Source: Planctomycetota bacterium (lineage in GTDB: Bacteria; Planctomycetota; UBA1135; GCA-002686595). Taken from it: a stretch of DNA of 64,000 nt. The stretch covers positions 1-64,000 of the forward strand of contig NZBA01000020.1 of NCBI GenBank assembly GCA_002686265.1. Direction: 5' to 3'. The position numbers were made by a program, and so were the translations under genes. The notes below the pieces were generated by a model that was given only the letters and a program-made list of their open reading frames with translations, searched no databases and was not told where the DNA came from. Below, one piece after another: positions 35,938 through 43,951 of the stretch (positions are counted from its first letter, which is position 1; every line of letters begins with the position of its first letter).

Positions 35938-37677
35938 ATGCGGGAGGTGGGGCGAAAAGGCGCGTCGATCGGTGCTTTCCTGGCCCTCACCGGCTTCGTC
36001 GCCTGCGGCGGCGGGATCCTCGCGGGCGAGGCGCGCTTCGAGTTCGTGGACGTGGCGGCGGAAGCGGGGATCGACGTCGTCCACCGCTCCGGCGACCCGC
36101 GGCGCTGGTACATCCCCGAGAGCAACGGCTGCGGCGCCGCCTGGCTGGACGCGGATGGTGACGGTGACCTAGACCTGTTCGTCGGCAACGGATCGGGCGT
36201 GCGCTACGTGGACGACGGAGCGCGGCTCGAGGTGCTGCACGACGCCACCAGCCGCCTCTACCGAAACGACGGCGGCCTCTCCTTCACCGACATCACCGAG
36301 GCCAGCGGGGCGGGCATCTCCTCCTGGATCAACGCCGTCTCGGTGGCGGACGTCGAGGGTGACGGTGATCCCGACCTGTATCTGGCCTGCTTCGGCCCCG
36401 ACGTGCTCCTGCGCAACGACGGCGGCGTCTTCACGGACGTGACCGAGCAGGCGGGTTTGGGCTGCGAGCTATGGGGCGCGGGGGCGAGCTTCGCCGATAC
36501 TGACGGAGACGGTGACCTCGACCTGTACGTGGCGAACTACGTGATCTTCGATCCCGAGCACCCTCCGGACGGCGGGCGTCGGCAGGACTTCGACGGCGTC
36601 GAGGTCGGCTACGGTCCCGAGGAGGAGAACGGGCGCGGCTTCAACCCGGGCGCTGCCGACGTCTTCTACCGCGGCGACGGGCGCGGGCAGTTCACCGAGG
36701 CCACGGCCGAGGCCGGCCTCGCACTCGAGAAGGACCTGTGCTCCTACGCGGCCGTCTTCAGCGACGTCGACGGCGACGGAGACGTCGACCTGCTCGTGGC
36801 CAACGACCTGCAGCCGACCAACCTGTTCGTGAACCGAGGCGACGGGACCTTTGCCGAGGAGGGAGTCGAGCGCGGCTTCGCCTTCGGCGCCGAGGGTGCG
36901 GCGACGGCAGCCATGGGGCTGTTCGTCGCGGACGTAGACGGCGACGGCGATCAGGATGTGCTGCGCACGAACTTCGACATGGAGCCGAACTCGCTGCACC
37001 TGAACGACGGGCGCGGGTTCTTCCGCGACCGGGCCTCGGAGTACGGCCTGGCCGCGCCCAGCTTCGACAAGCTCGGCTGGGGCGGAGGCTTCTTCGACGC
37101 GGACTGCGACGGCGACCTGGACCTGCTCGTGGCCAACGGCCACGTGATGCCCAACGCCGAGGAGATCGGGCTGCACGCCTGGGCCCAACCGACCCAGCTC
37201 TTCGAGGCCGTGAGCGAGGCGGACGGGAGCCTCTGCTACCGGGATGCGACGGCGAACGCCGGAGGGGGCCTGGAGCCGCTGCGCTCGGCTCGCGGCGTGG
37301 CGCTTGGCGACCCCGACGACGACGGCGACATCGATGTACTGATCGTGGACCTCGACCGTGCTCCGCGCCTGTTGGAGAACCGCAGCCCGCGCCGTGGGCG
37401 CTGGCTCGCCGTGGGCCTTGCGGGCCGCGGACCCAACACGGCGGCCCTGGGAGCCACGGTTCGTGTGCGCGCGGGGGAGCGCGCCTGGACGCGCGAGATG
37501 CGCACGATCGACGGGCTGTACTCCTCCCACGACCCACGGCTGCACTTCGGCCTGGGGGCGGGGGACGGCCCCGTCACCGTCGAGGTGCGCTGGCCCGACG
37601 GCATGACCCAAGTGATCGAGGACGTCGCCTGCGATGAGCTGCTGCTCGTCGAGCAACCCGAGAAGCCGACACGATGA
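35938..37677 (+). CDS. CRTAC1-family lipoprotein (VCBS/FG-GAP repeats + ASPIC/UnbV domain)
   Basis: A 579-residue protein with lipobox FVAC (Cys23). It has four to five VCBS/FG-GAP blades with calcium loops such as LDADGDGDLDLFVG, ADTDGDGDLDLYVANY, SDVDGDGDVDLLVAND, ADVDGDGDQDVLR and FDADCDGDLDLLVANGH. The C-terminal ~70 residues are an ASPIC/UnbV domain (RWLAVGLAGRGPNTAALGATVRV, RTIDGLYSSHDPRLHFGLG, VRWPDG). It is an extracytoplasmic beta-propeller. Its stop overlaps the ATG of the radical SAM gene (ATGA), so it is translationally coupled to the putative peptide-modifying enzyme and may be part of the same system. Confidence 0.87.
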   Translation: MREVGRKGASIGAFLALTGFVACGGGILAGEARFEFVDVAAEAGIDVVHRSGDPRRWYIPESNGCGAAWLDADGDGDLDLFVGNGSGVRYVDDGARLEVLHDATSRLYRNDGGLSFTDITEASGAGISSWINAVSVADVEGDGDPDLYLACFGPDVLLRNDGGVFTDVTEQAGLGCELWGAGASFADTDGDGDLDLYVANYVIFDPEHPPDGGRRQDFDGVEVGYGPEEENGRGFNPGAADVFYRGDGRGQFTEATAEAGLALEKDLCSYAAVFSDVDGDGDVDLLVANDLQPTNLFVNRGDGTFAEEGVERGFAFGAEGAATAAMGLFVADVDGDGDQDVLRTNFDMEPNSLHLNDGRGFFRDRASEYGLAAPSFDKLGWGGGFFDADCDGDLDLLVANGHVMPNAEEIGLHAWAQPTQLFEAVSEADGSLCYRDATANAGGGLEPLRSARGVALGDPDDDGDIDVLIVDLDRAPRLLENRSPRRGRWLAVGLAGRGPNTAALGATVRVRAGERAWTREMRTIDGLYSSHDPRLHFGLGAGDGPVTVEVRWPDGMTQVIEDVACDELLLVEQPEKPTR

Positions 37678-39896
37678 AGGTAGCGCTCGTCTTCCCGCCC
37701 CAGGGGCACTTCACCCAGCCCTACCTCAGCCTGCCGTCACTGGCGGCCTACCTGCGGACGAACGGCGTCGAGCAGGTGGAGCAGATCGACGCCAACATCG
37801 AGGCCTACGACTACTTCCTGACCGAGGCGCGCATGAACCTCGCTCTCGGGCGCATCGACGCCGGCGGAGGCGTGGCGGGATTGGACGGCGCCGGGGGTTT
37901 GGGCTTCACCCAGATGGAGCGCTACCAGTTGCTGACGGAGATCGACCTCGCCGGCAGCGAGGTGGCCGCTCGCGTGGAGGAGGCGAAGGAGGTGCTGCGC
38001 ACGCCCGAGCTGTTCTACGACCACGAGCGCTACCTGTGGGCGGGGCGGACCGTCGAGCGTGCCCTGCGCATCCTGTCGGCGGAGTACTGGCCGACGCGCC
38101 TGACCGCTCACAACTTCGTGATGCGCAAGCGCATCGAGAGCTCCGCCGAGATCGTGGCCGCCACCGCCGACGAGCGGGAGAACCCCTACGTCGAGTACTT
38201 CCGCGAGTTCACCCTGCCCAGGCTGCGCGCCCTCGATCCCGACCTCGTCGGCATCTCGATCACCTTCGGCGCCCAGGCGATCCCGGCGCTCACCCTCGCG
38301 CGCCAGATCAGGGAGTGGAAGCCCGACTGCCACATCACCGTGGGCGGCGGCCTGTTGGCCTACGTCGGCCAGAAGCTCTCTCGCCGCCCGGAGACCTGGG
38401 AGCTGATCGACAGCATGGTGATGCTCGAAGGCGAGCGGCCGCTCTTGGAGATCTGCCGCGCCGTGGACGAGGGGCGCGGGGTCGCGGGGATCGGGAACGT
38501 CATCCACCGCTGTGCGACGGGCGAGGTCGTCGAGGAGCCCGAGGCCCAGCCGCTGAACATCCAGGAGCTCCCCACGCCGGATTTCGACGGCCTCCCGCTC
38601 GAGAAGTACCTCTCGCCGGAGCTGGTCCTGCCGCTGGCCTGCACGCGCGGCTGCTACTGGGGCAAGTGCGTCTTCTGCACCCTCCACACCGTCATCGGGC
38701 CGGGATACCGCGGACGCGGGATCGACCAGACGGTCGAGGATCTCGCGAAGCTCTCGGAGAAGTACGGCACCAAGCACTTCTACCTGGCCATCGAGGACCT
38801 ACCGCCCAACATGGCCCGCGCTCTGCCGCGTAAGATCATCGAGGCCGGCCTCGACATTGACTGGTGGTGCGACGCGCGCCTCGAACACGACGTGTTCGAC
38901 GAACAGGTCTGCGAGGACCTGGCCGCTTCGGGCTGCAGGCGCATCGCCTTCGGCTACGAGAGCTCCTCGCAGCGCGTCCTGGACAAGATGTGCAAGGGGA
39001 TCGATCCACAGGCGAGCCTGGAGTTGATGCAGCGCGTCCACGATGCGGGCATCTCGATCACCCTGTACGTGATGATCGGCTTCCCGACCGAGACCCTCGA
39101 GGAGGCGCGGGAGACCCTGGCGACGGTCCTGCGACAGCGTGACATCGTCCAGGAGGTCAGCGCGCGAGTCTTCTACCTCGACGAGTCCTCCGAGGTCTAC
39201 AAGCGCAGGTCGGAGTTCGACATCGCCGAGGTCTTCCCCGATCCCACGGCGGACCTGCAGGTCTACTACGACTTCAGGGCGAACAGTGGGATGTCGCGCC
39301 GCGAGGCACGCGATCTCTACCTGGAGTTCACCCGCGCGCTGCAATCCCATTTTCCCGTGTTCCAGAACACGAACATGCTCTACCACGAGCTGAAGAGTCA
39401 CTACTTCCTCTACCTGAACCACTTCGGGTCGTGGGGGGCGCTGCTCGAGAACGTGCTGGTCGGGGAAGCGGACCCGAGCGGGCGCCCGCTGCGCGCGGCG
39501 CACACCCTCGAGCGTGAGCTGCGCTTCGACCGCGCCGTCGTCGACGAGCGCTTGACCTCCCTGGACTCCGAGACCCTCAGGCCCCGCTATCAGTCGGACT
39601 TGATCGAGGATACCGACCGCGAGCGGCTCGACGCCGAGTTGGAGCCCCTCGCACCCTTTCCCTCGCACCTCGTCTACGACGTGCGCTCGGGCGAGCTGCA
39701 CTGCCTCTCGCCAGGCGCTCGGGATCTGCTGGAGCGCTGCAGCGGCGGGCGCTCGCCAGAGGAGGTAGCCGCCTACGTCCCGTCCGAGCAACGAGCCGCG
39801 GCCCTGGAGTGCATCGCTGAGCTGATGCGGACCGGGCTGGCGCGGCCCGCTCGCAACCCACAGAGAACCACCAAGATCGAGGAGGTACTGTCGTGA
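37674..39896 (+). CDS. B12-binding radical SAM enzyme with C-terminal PqqD-like domain (putative RiPP maturase)
   Basis: A 740-residue enzyme. Residues 1-~240 resemble the cobalamin-binding domain of class B radical SAM proteins (ALVFPPQGHFTQPYLSLPSL, GISITFGAQAIPALTLA, VGGGLLAYVG). The radical SAM barrel starts near 318 with cysteines at 323, 327, 332 and 335 (C-TRG-C-YWGK-C-VF-C). The spacing C327-x4-C332-x2-C335 differs from the textbook CxxxCxxC. ESSSQRVLDKMCKG and MIGFPTET are typical later barrel motifs. Residues about 665-735 (LVYDVRSGELHCLSPGARDLLE, SPEEVAAYV) look like a PqqD-type peptide-recognition domain. The gene is coupled to a CRTAC1 gene upstream and a 60-residue peptide downstream. 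A cobalamin-dependent modification of that peptide is the likely role (inference). Confidence 0.82.
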   Translation: MKVALVFPPQGHFTQPYLSLPSLAAYLRTNGVEQVEQIDANIEAYDYFLTEARMNLALGRIDAGGGVAGLDGAGGLGFTQMERYQLLTEIDLAGSEVAARVEEAKEVLRTPELFYDHERYLWAGRTVERALRILSAEYWPTRLTAHNFVMRKRIESSAEIVAATADERENPYVEYFREFTLPRLRALDPDLVGISITFGAQAIPALTLARQIREWKPDCHITVGGGLLAYVGQKLSRRPETWELIDSMVMLEGERPLLEICRAVDEGRGVAGIGNVIHRCATGEVVEEPEAQPLNIQELPTPDFDGLPLEKYLSPELVLPLACTRGCYWGKCVFCTLHTVIGPGYRGRGIDQTVEDLAKLSEKYGTKHFYLAIEDLPPNMARALPRKIIEAGLDIDWWCDARLEHDVFDEQVCEDLAASGCRRIAFGYESSSQRVLDKMCKGIDPQASLELMQRVHDAGISITLYVMIGFPTETLEEARETLATVLRQRDIVQEVSARVFYLDESSEVYKRRSEFDIAEVFPDPTADLQVYYDFRANSGMSRREARDLYLEFTRALQSHFPVFQNTNMLYHELKSHYFLYLNHFGSWGALLENVLVGEADPSGRPLRAAHTLERELRFDRAVVDERLTSLDSETLRPRYQSDLIEDTDRERLDAELEPLAPFPSHLVYDVRSGELHCLSPGARDLLERCSGGRSPEEVAAYVPSEQRAAALECIAELMRTGLARPARNPQRTTKIEEVLS
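39879..39885 (+). promoter_or_regulatory. Strong Shine-Dalgarno GAGGAGG for the peptide gene
   Basis: It lies inside the end of the radical SAM gene, 7 bases before GTG 39893. It supports independent and efficient initiation of the short peptide, beyond simple read-through from the enzyme. Confidence 0.7.
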
Positions 39897-40075
39897 CCGA
39901 GAAGGAACCCGCGGCGGAGAAGAAGGCGGCCGAGGACAGGCCGGATCCCGCGAACCCCAACGACGATCAGAAGGCGAAGGCGGAGGAGCGGGCTGAGAAG
40001 GCGAAGTACGTCTTCAAGATCACCCCCGCCAATCCGCGCAACGCCTTCGACTTCGAGGACGTCGCCGACAAGTGA
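39893..40075 (+). CDS. 60-residue candidate RiPP precursor peptide
   Basis: GTG start overlapping the radical SAM stop codon (GTGA), with GAGGAGG 7 bases upstream. Residues 1-38 are a charged, aromatic-free, Lys/Glu/Ala/Asp-rich leader-like segment. All aromatic residues (Tyr39, Phe41, Phe52, Phe54) fall in the last 22 residues, which contain YVFKITPANP and NAFDFEDV. The tetrapeptide PANP occurs twice (19-22 and 45-48). There is no Cys and no signal peptide. Leader-then-core layout, size and coupling to a radical SAM enzyme with a PqqD-like domain fit a ribosomally made, modified peptide. No known precursor family is recognised. The next gene is convergent and ends at 40101. Confidence 0.7.
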   Translation: MTEKEPAAEKKAAEDRPDPANPNDDQKAKAEERAEKAKYVFKITPANPRNAFDFEDVADK

Positions 40076-40100
40076 GCCCGTGCCATCCGCGGATGGCGCG

Positions 40101-42335
40101 TCAGTCTCCGACGCCGACGTAGCCGAGCCGCTCGAGCTCCTCGAGCGCCGCCTCGTCGAGGCCGGCATCGCCGGTCTCGCCGAGGGGAGCGAAGCGGGAC
40201 CAGTACTCCCGCACCCGCTGGGACCACTCCTCATCGGACCGTCCATCGAGCAGATTGTGCTCCTCATGCGGATCGCTGCTCAAGTCGAACAGGGCCGGCC
40301 CCTGCTGGGGGTCGTGGTGCCGCTGCTCGGGCGGGTAGTCCACGAACTTCATCGAACCCTCGCGGAGAGCGCTGGCGGGCTGACCACGCGAGGCGTCGTC
40401 GGTGAAGAAGGTCAGCATCGGCACGAAGAGCTCCCGGTCCTCGCCGCCGTCGATGCTCAGGGGGACGCCCTCCCAGCTCGAAGGAAGCTGGGCATCGGCC
40501 GCCAGGGCGATCGTCGGTGCGAGGTCGAGGAGATGGACGGGGTGATTCGCGACTCGGCCTCCCTCGAAGCGCCCAGCCTGGTAGAGGAGCAGCGGAACGT
40601 GGAGCTGCTCCTCGTAGAGGCTCATGCCGTGGGAGACAGAGCCGTGCTCGAAGAACTCCTCACCGTGGTCGGAGGTGATCACGAAGAGCGTGTTCTGGCC
40701 GAGGCCCCGCTTCTCCAGGTGGCGCAGGAAGTCGCCGAGCTGATCGTCGAGATAGGATACCTCCGCGTCGTAGAGGTCCTTGATGTAGCGCACGTCCTCG
40801 GGGGAAGGCGGTTCGGTCCCCGAGGTCCAGCCGTACTCGGTCACCTCCAGCCGCTCGGGCAGGTCGCCGGAGTAGGGCCGTACGAGCCGGCCACGGAAGG
40901 GCTCGGGTGGGTCGTAGGGGCTGTGGACTTGGTAGGTCTGCACGAACGCGAAGAGCGGTTCGCGCGTGTCGTCGATCCAATCCTGAGCGAGCTTGAAGGT
41001 CTCCGAGCAGTCTCGCATCTTGGCGTCGAAGCTGTCGAAGCCTCTTGCGAACCCGTACTTGGAGGTGACGAATCCGCTCTCGGTGAAGGCGGCTGTGTGG
41101 TATCCGCGATCGGAGAGCACCTCTGCCAGCGTCACGACGTCCTCGGAGAGACGTTGGTCGCTCCACAGGCCGTGCTGTGAGGGGTAGGTGGAGGTGAACA
41201 TGGACGCGTGGGAGGGCAGCGTCCAGGTCGCGACGCTCGAGGCTTCGGCGAAGCGCACTCCGCGCCCGGCGAAGGCGTCGAGGTTGGGAGTGCGCGCGCG
41301 CTCGCAGCCGTAGCTCCCCAGGCGGTCGGCCCGCAGGGTGTCCAAGACGATGAAGACGACGTTCGGCAGATCGGGGCGGACCTCGCTGGTGAGGATCGGT
41401 TCGCCCCAGACCGCCAGCGCGCGCCAGGGCCCACCCTCCACGGCCTTCTCCGGCTGGTTTGTCTTCATGCGAAGCCGGATGACCTCGCCCGCGTAGTCCC
41501 CCAAGGGGATGGTGGTCGGGAAGAAGCGCTCGGTGTCCTCGGGGGCGATCTCGTGCTCCCAGATCATCACGGGGTCTGCGCCCTCGCTCTCCACGATGAC
41601 CTGGAAGGTGCGCGCCGTCTCGATCACGCGGTGTCGCACAGCGTCAGCCGCGGCCTGCAACTCGAGGCGCAGCATGCCCACATCCAAGCTGAGGAGCGCT
41701 CCCGAGGGGACGTGGACTTGGTAGACGACGTCCACGGGAGTGGGGGCGACCACCGCACGCCGCGTGATCGAGCGCAGGCTCAGTTCGCGGTAGACGATGG
41801 CGCCCCAGGGGTCCACGGAGGACAGGATCTCGGAGATCTGGTCGGCCGAGATCGGGTAGTCGACCGACATGGGACCGGGGAGCCCCCTGCCCTCTGGGAT
41901 CTGCATCCGCATGTCGCGGTGGCGGATGAGAGCCTCGCTCTCGGTGGGCAGGGCGCGCTCATCCGCGCCGCGGATCCGTCCGCTCCCCCGTTGGGGAGAC
42001 TCTCCGGACGGGTAGAACAGGTCGGGCTCCTCGGCCGAGAAGGCCAGCCTGGTGATCAGCAGTTCGCGCGGGTTGTCACCCCATTCGTCGTGCACCTCGC
42101 GCCAGGCAGCCGGCTCGATGAGCTCGTCGAGGATCCAGACGCGCTCACCGGCCAGGGCCTCGTAGAGGTCGGCGGGCCAGGGCCGTGCCCTGCCCCCTAG
42201 GAGCGCGGGCGCGTCGAAGACGCGCGCGGTCAGGGGGGCGCTGGCAACGGATTCCCCGCCGCATCCGTACACCAGGAAGGATAGCAATGCGGTCAGGAGG
42301 ACCCCGTACAGTCTGCGGTGTGCTCGGGATGCCAT
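40101..42335 (-). CDS. Sulfatase-clan lipoprotein with Thr at the catalytic position
   Basis: A 744-residue lipoprotein (lipobox VYGC, Cys25). ATG 42335 was preferred over TTG 42347. Residues about 30-320 are a beta-rich N-terminal part of unknown family. Residues ~322-700 are an alkaline-phosphatase-superfamily sulfatase-like domain: NVVFIVLDTLRADRLGSYG with metal Asp332, and ITSDHGEEFFEHG for the second metal set. True sulfatases carry C/S-x-P-S-R for formylglycine. Here the site reads Thr372-L-P-S-His376. This is closer to Thr-nucleophile phospho- or phosphoethanolamine transferases of the clan, so sulfatase activity is doubtful. The C-terminal ELERLGYVGVGD is common in planctomycete and acidobacterial members. 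It is convergent with the peptide gene. Confidence 0.8.
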   Translation of the reverse strand: MASRAHRRLYGVLLTALLSFLVYGCGGESVASAPLTARVFDAPALLGGRARPWPADLYEALAGERVWILDELIEPAAWREVHDEWGDNPRELLITRLAFSAEEPDLFYPSGESPQRGSGRIRGADERALPTESEALIRHRDMRMQIPEGRGLPGPMSVDYPISADQISEILSSVDPWGAIVYRELSLRSITRRAVVAPTPVDVVYQVHVPSGALLSLDVGMLRLELQAAADAVRHRVIETARTFQVIVESEGADPVMIWEHEIAPEDTERFFPTTIPLGDYAGEVIRLRMKTNQPEKAVEGGPWRALAVWGEPILTSEVRPDLPNVVFIVLDTLRADRLGSYGCERARTPNLDAFAGRGVRFAEASSVATWTLPSHASMFTSTYPSQHGLWSDQRLSEDVVTLAEVLSDRGYHTAAFTESGFVTSKYGFARGFDSFDAKMRDCSETFKLAQDWIDDTREPLFAFVQTYQVHSPYDPPEPFRGRLVRPYSGDLPERLEVTEYGWTSGTEPPSPEDVRYIKDLYDAEVSYLDDQLGDFLRHLEKRGLGQNTLFVITSDHGEEFFEHGSVSHGMSLYEEQLHVPLLLYQAGRFEGGRVANHPVHLLDLAPTIALAADAQLPSSWEGVPLSIDGGEDRELFVPMLTFFTDDASRGQPASALREGSMKFVDYPPEQRHHDPQQGPALFDLSSDPHEEHNLLDGRSDEEWSQRVREYWSRFAPLGETGDAGLDEAALEELERLGYVGVGD

Positions 42336-42371
42336 CGAGTCACCCAAATCTACACCGGCACGGGACTCGGG

Positions 42372-43148
42372 TCAGGTCTTTCGGCGGCTCTCGCCAGGCG
42401 CATACGCCCCAGTGCGGAGGCCGGCAAGCCCCAGGTCCGCCAGTTGCCGCTCGGCCTGTGCTGCCCAGCCGCGGTTGGCGATCGGGCTCGCCGGGCTGGG
42501 GTGCAGGATCGTGCCCAGGGCCACTTCCGCGCCCTCCAGGACGCGCGCGGCCTGGTCGGAGGCGAAACGCCCGACCCCGATCACGATCCGCGGCTGGAGG
42601 TGGGCCACGATGCGCTCGAGGCCTCGGTCGCAGGCGGCGAAGAGGGGTTCTCGCTCGTGGATGGGGAGCTTGTCCGGTGTGCGGTTGCGGCCGCTCTCCT
42701 CCAGGAACGCCAGGGGGCAGAAGTTCCAGAGGAAGAAGCGATCGAAGAAGGCCTCCGGCGTCTCGAAGCGCGACCGCGCCCAGCCCCATAGGCGTGCGCC
42801 GCTGACCTCGCTGCGCTCGCAGTCGAAGCCCAGGACTGGGCGGGCGGGGTGCTCGGGCTCCGGGCGCTTCACCGGTGCAGAGATCCCCAGCCAATCGCGA
42901 ACGTGGGCGACCTCGCCGAAGGGCACGCCGGTCTGCGCCATGCCCCACGGGCCGGGATTCATGCCCAAGAGCAGGGCCTCGCAGCCCGGCTTGGCGTAGC
43001 GTCGCAGGTACTCCTCGTGGCTGGCCCGTGCGTATGCGAGCGGGTTGTAGACGTGCGTTACCGGAGCACCGAAGCTCAACGAACCCACGGCCCGCGAGAG
43101 CGCGCGGCTCGTGCGCACGGCCTCGGGAACGGGAGAGCGGACGGGCAA
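42372..43148 (-). CDS. SMUG1-type uracil-DNA glycosylase
   Basis: A 258-residue protein starting at TTG 43148. It carries the SMUG1 signature LLLGMNPGPWGMAQTGVPFGEV (shown here only as its key parts: GMNPGP, GMAQTGVPFG) and the second catalytic motif HPSPASP. FFLWNFCPLAFLEESGRNRTPD and IVIGVGRFA also match the fold. It excises uracil and oxidised pyrimidines such as 5-hydroxymethyluracil from DNA. It lies nine bases downstream of the zinc-ribbon membrane protein gene, so the two probably share a transcript. SMUG1 in bacteria is sporadic and includes several planctomycetes. Confidence 0.88.
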   Translation of the reverse strand: MPVRSPVPEAVRTSRALSRAVGSLSFGAPVTHVYNPLAYARASHEEYLRRYAKPGCEALLLGMNPGPWGMAQTGVPFGEVAHVRDWLGISAPVKRPEPEHPARPVLGFDCERSEVSGARLWGWARSRFETPEAFFDRFFLWNFCPLAFLEESGRNRTPDKLPIHEREPLFAACDRGLERIVAHLQPRIVIGVGRFASDQAARVLEGAEVALGTILHPSPASPIANRGWAAQAERQLADLGLAGLRTGAYAPGESRRKT

Positions 43149-43157
43149 GGGGTGGCC

Positions 43158-43808
43158 TCAGACGCGAATGCGCTCGAAGGCCAGCAGCCGCTGCCCGCGC
43201 GTGAAGGCGACGCCGGTCACGCCTGTGGCCAACGGCTCGTGTGTCGCACCGCGGCCGGGGAAGGCGAACTCCCCCGAGGATCCATCGGCGAACTCGACTT
43301 GGAAGAAGTACGTCGTCTCGCCGTGGCGCCGGTGGACGGTCGTTTCGCTGCGGCGACTAGCGATCCGCGCGGCCCGCCGGACGAGCTCACCTCGGTTCAG
43401 GGCCGAGCGCGCCTTGCGGGCGGCCATGAGGTTGCGCAGTCCCAGGGCGGCCAGACCCAGCGGGAGGATGACGAGTGGCGTGGTGAGCCACGCGCGCGGC
43501 CCGTCACCGAAGAGCGGCCAGCACAGCGTCATCAGGCCGGTGGCCATGAGCTGCAAAGTCCCTCGGCGCCGCCGGCGCAGCGGGCCGTGGGGTGTCTCCT
43601 CCTCGGTGGGCGTCCACTGCATCGCCAGGGCGAACTCCTCCTTCTCCTGCATGCGGCCCAAGCGTTCGCGCGTCGCCTCGGCCACCTCGGTCGTAGTCTC
43701 CGCCGCCTGTGTCGGCGTGACGCAGTAGGGGCAAATGGACACCGTGCGGGGGATCTTGGCGCCGCACCCCGCGCACAGGATCGTGTTGCTCTTCGTGGTC
43801 GTCGCCAT
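43158..43808 (-). CDS. Zinc-ribbon membrane protein with DUF2500-like domain
   Basis: A 216-residue protein starting at ATG 43808. It has an N-terminal zinc ribbon (ILCAGCGAKIPRTVSICPYCVTP, four cysteines as two CxxC pairs). A basic linker RRRRRG and two hydrophobic segments (about 88-105 and 110-128) follow. The C-terminal beta-rich region (TYFFQVEFADGSSGEFAFPG ... GVAFTRGQRLLAFERI) resembles DUF2500. The family role is unknown. It precedes the SMUG1 gene with a nine-base gap. Confidence 0.7.
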   Translation of the reverse strand: MATTTKSNTILCAGCGAKIPRTVSICPYCVTPTQAAETTTEVAEATRERLGRMQEKEEFALAMQWTPTEEETPHGPLRRRRRGTLQLMATGLMTLCWPLFGDGPRAWLTTPLVILPLGLAALGLRNLMAARKARSALNRGELVRRAARIASRRSETTVHRRHGETTYFFQVEFADGSSGEFAFPGRGATHEPLATGVTGVAFTRGQRLLAFERIRV

Positions 43809-43951
43809 CGCTCGCTCTTCAGCACAAGGCCGGCGCGGATTCTACCTCGTGCCCGGTGTCGGCTCACGCCCCGGGCGCGCTGCGCCTCGCGCTTTCGATG
43901 CTGGCGTTCGTGGCTGCTCGCGCCCGCGCACTCTCCGATGCGCCGCGTGCC

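Noticed and set aside
36738-37637. 299-codon alternative frame inside the CRTAC1 gene
   Set aside because: The in-frame CRTAC1 product shows regular calcium-loop repeats and an ASPIC domain; the alternative is Arg/Pro-rich noise.
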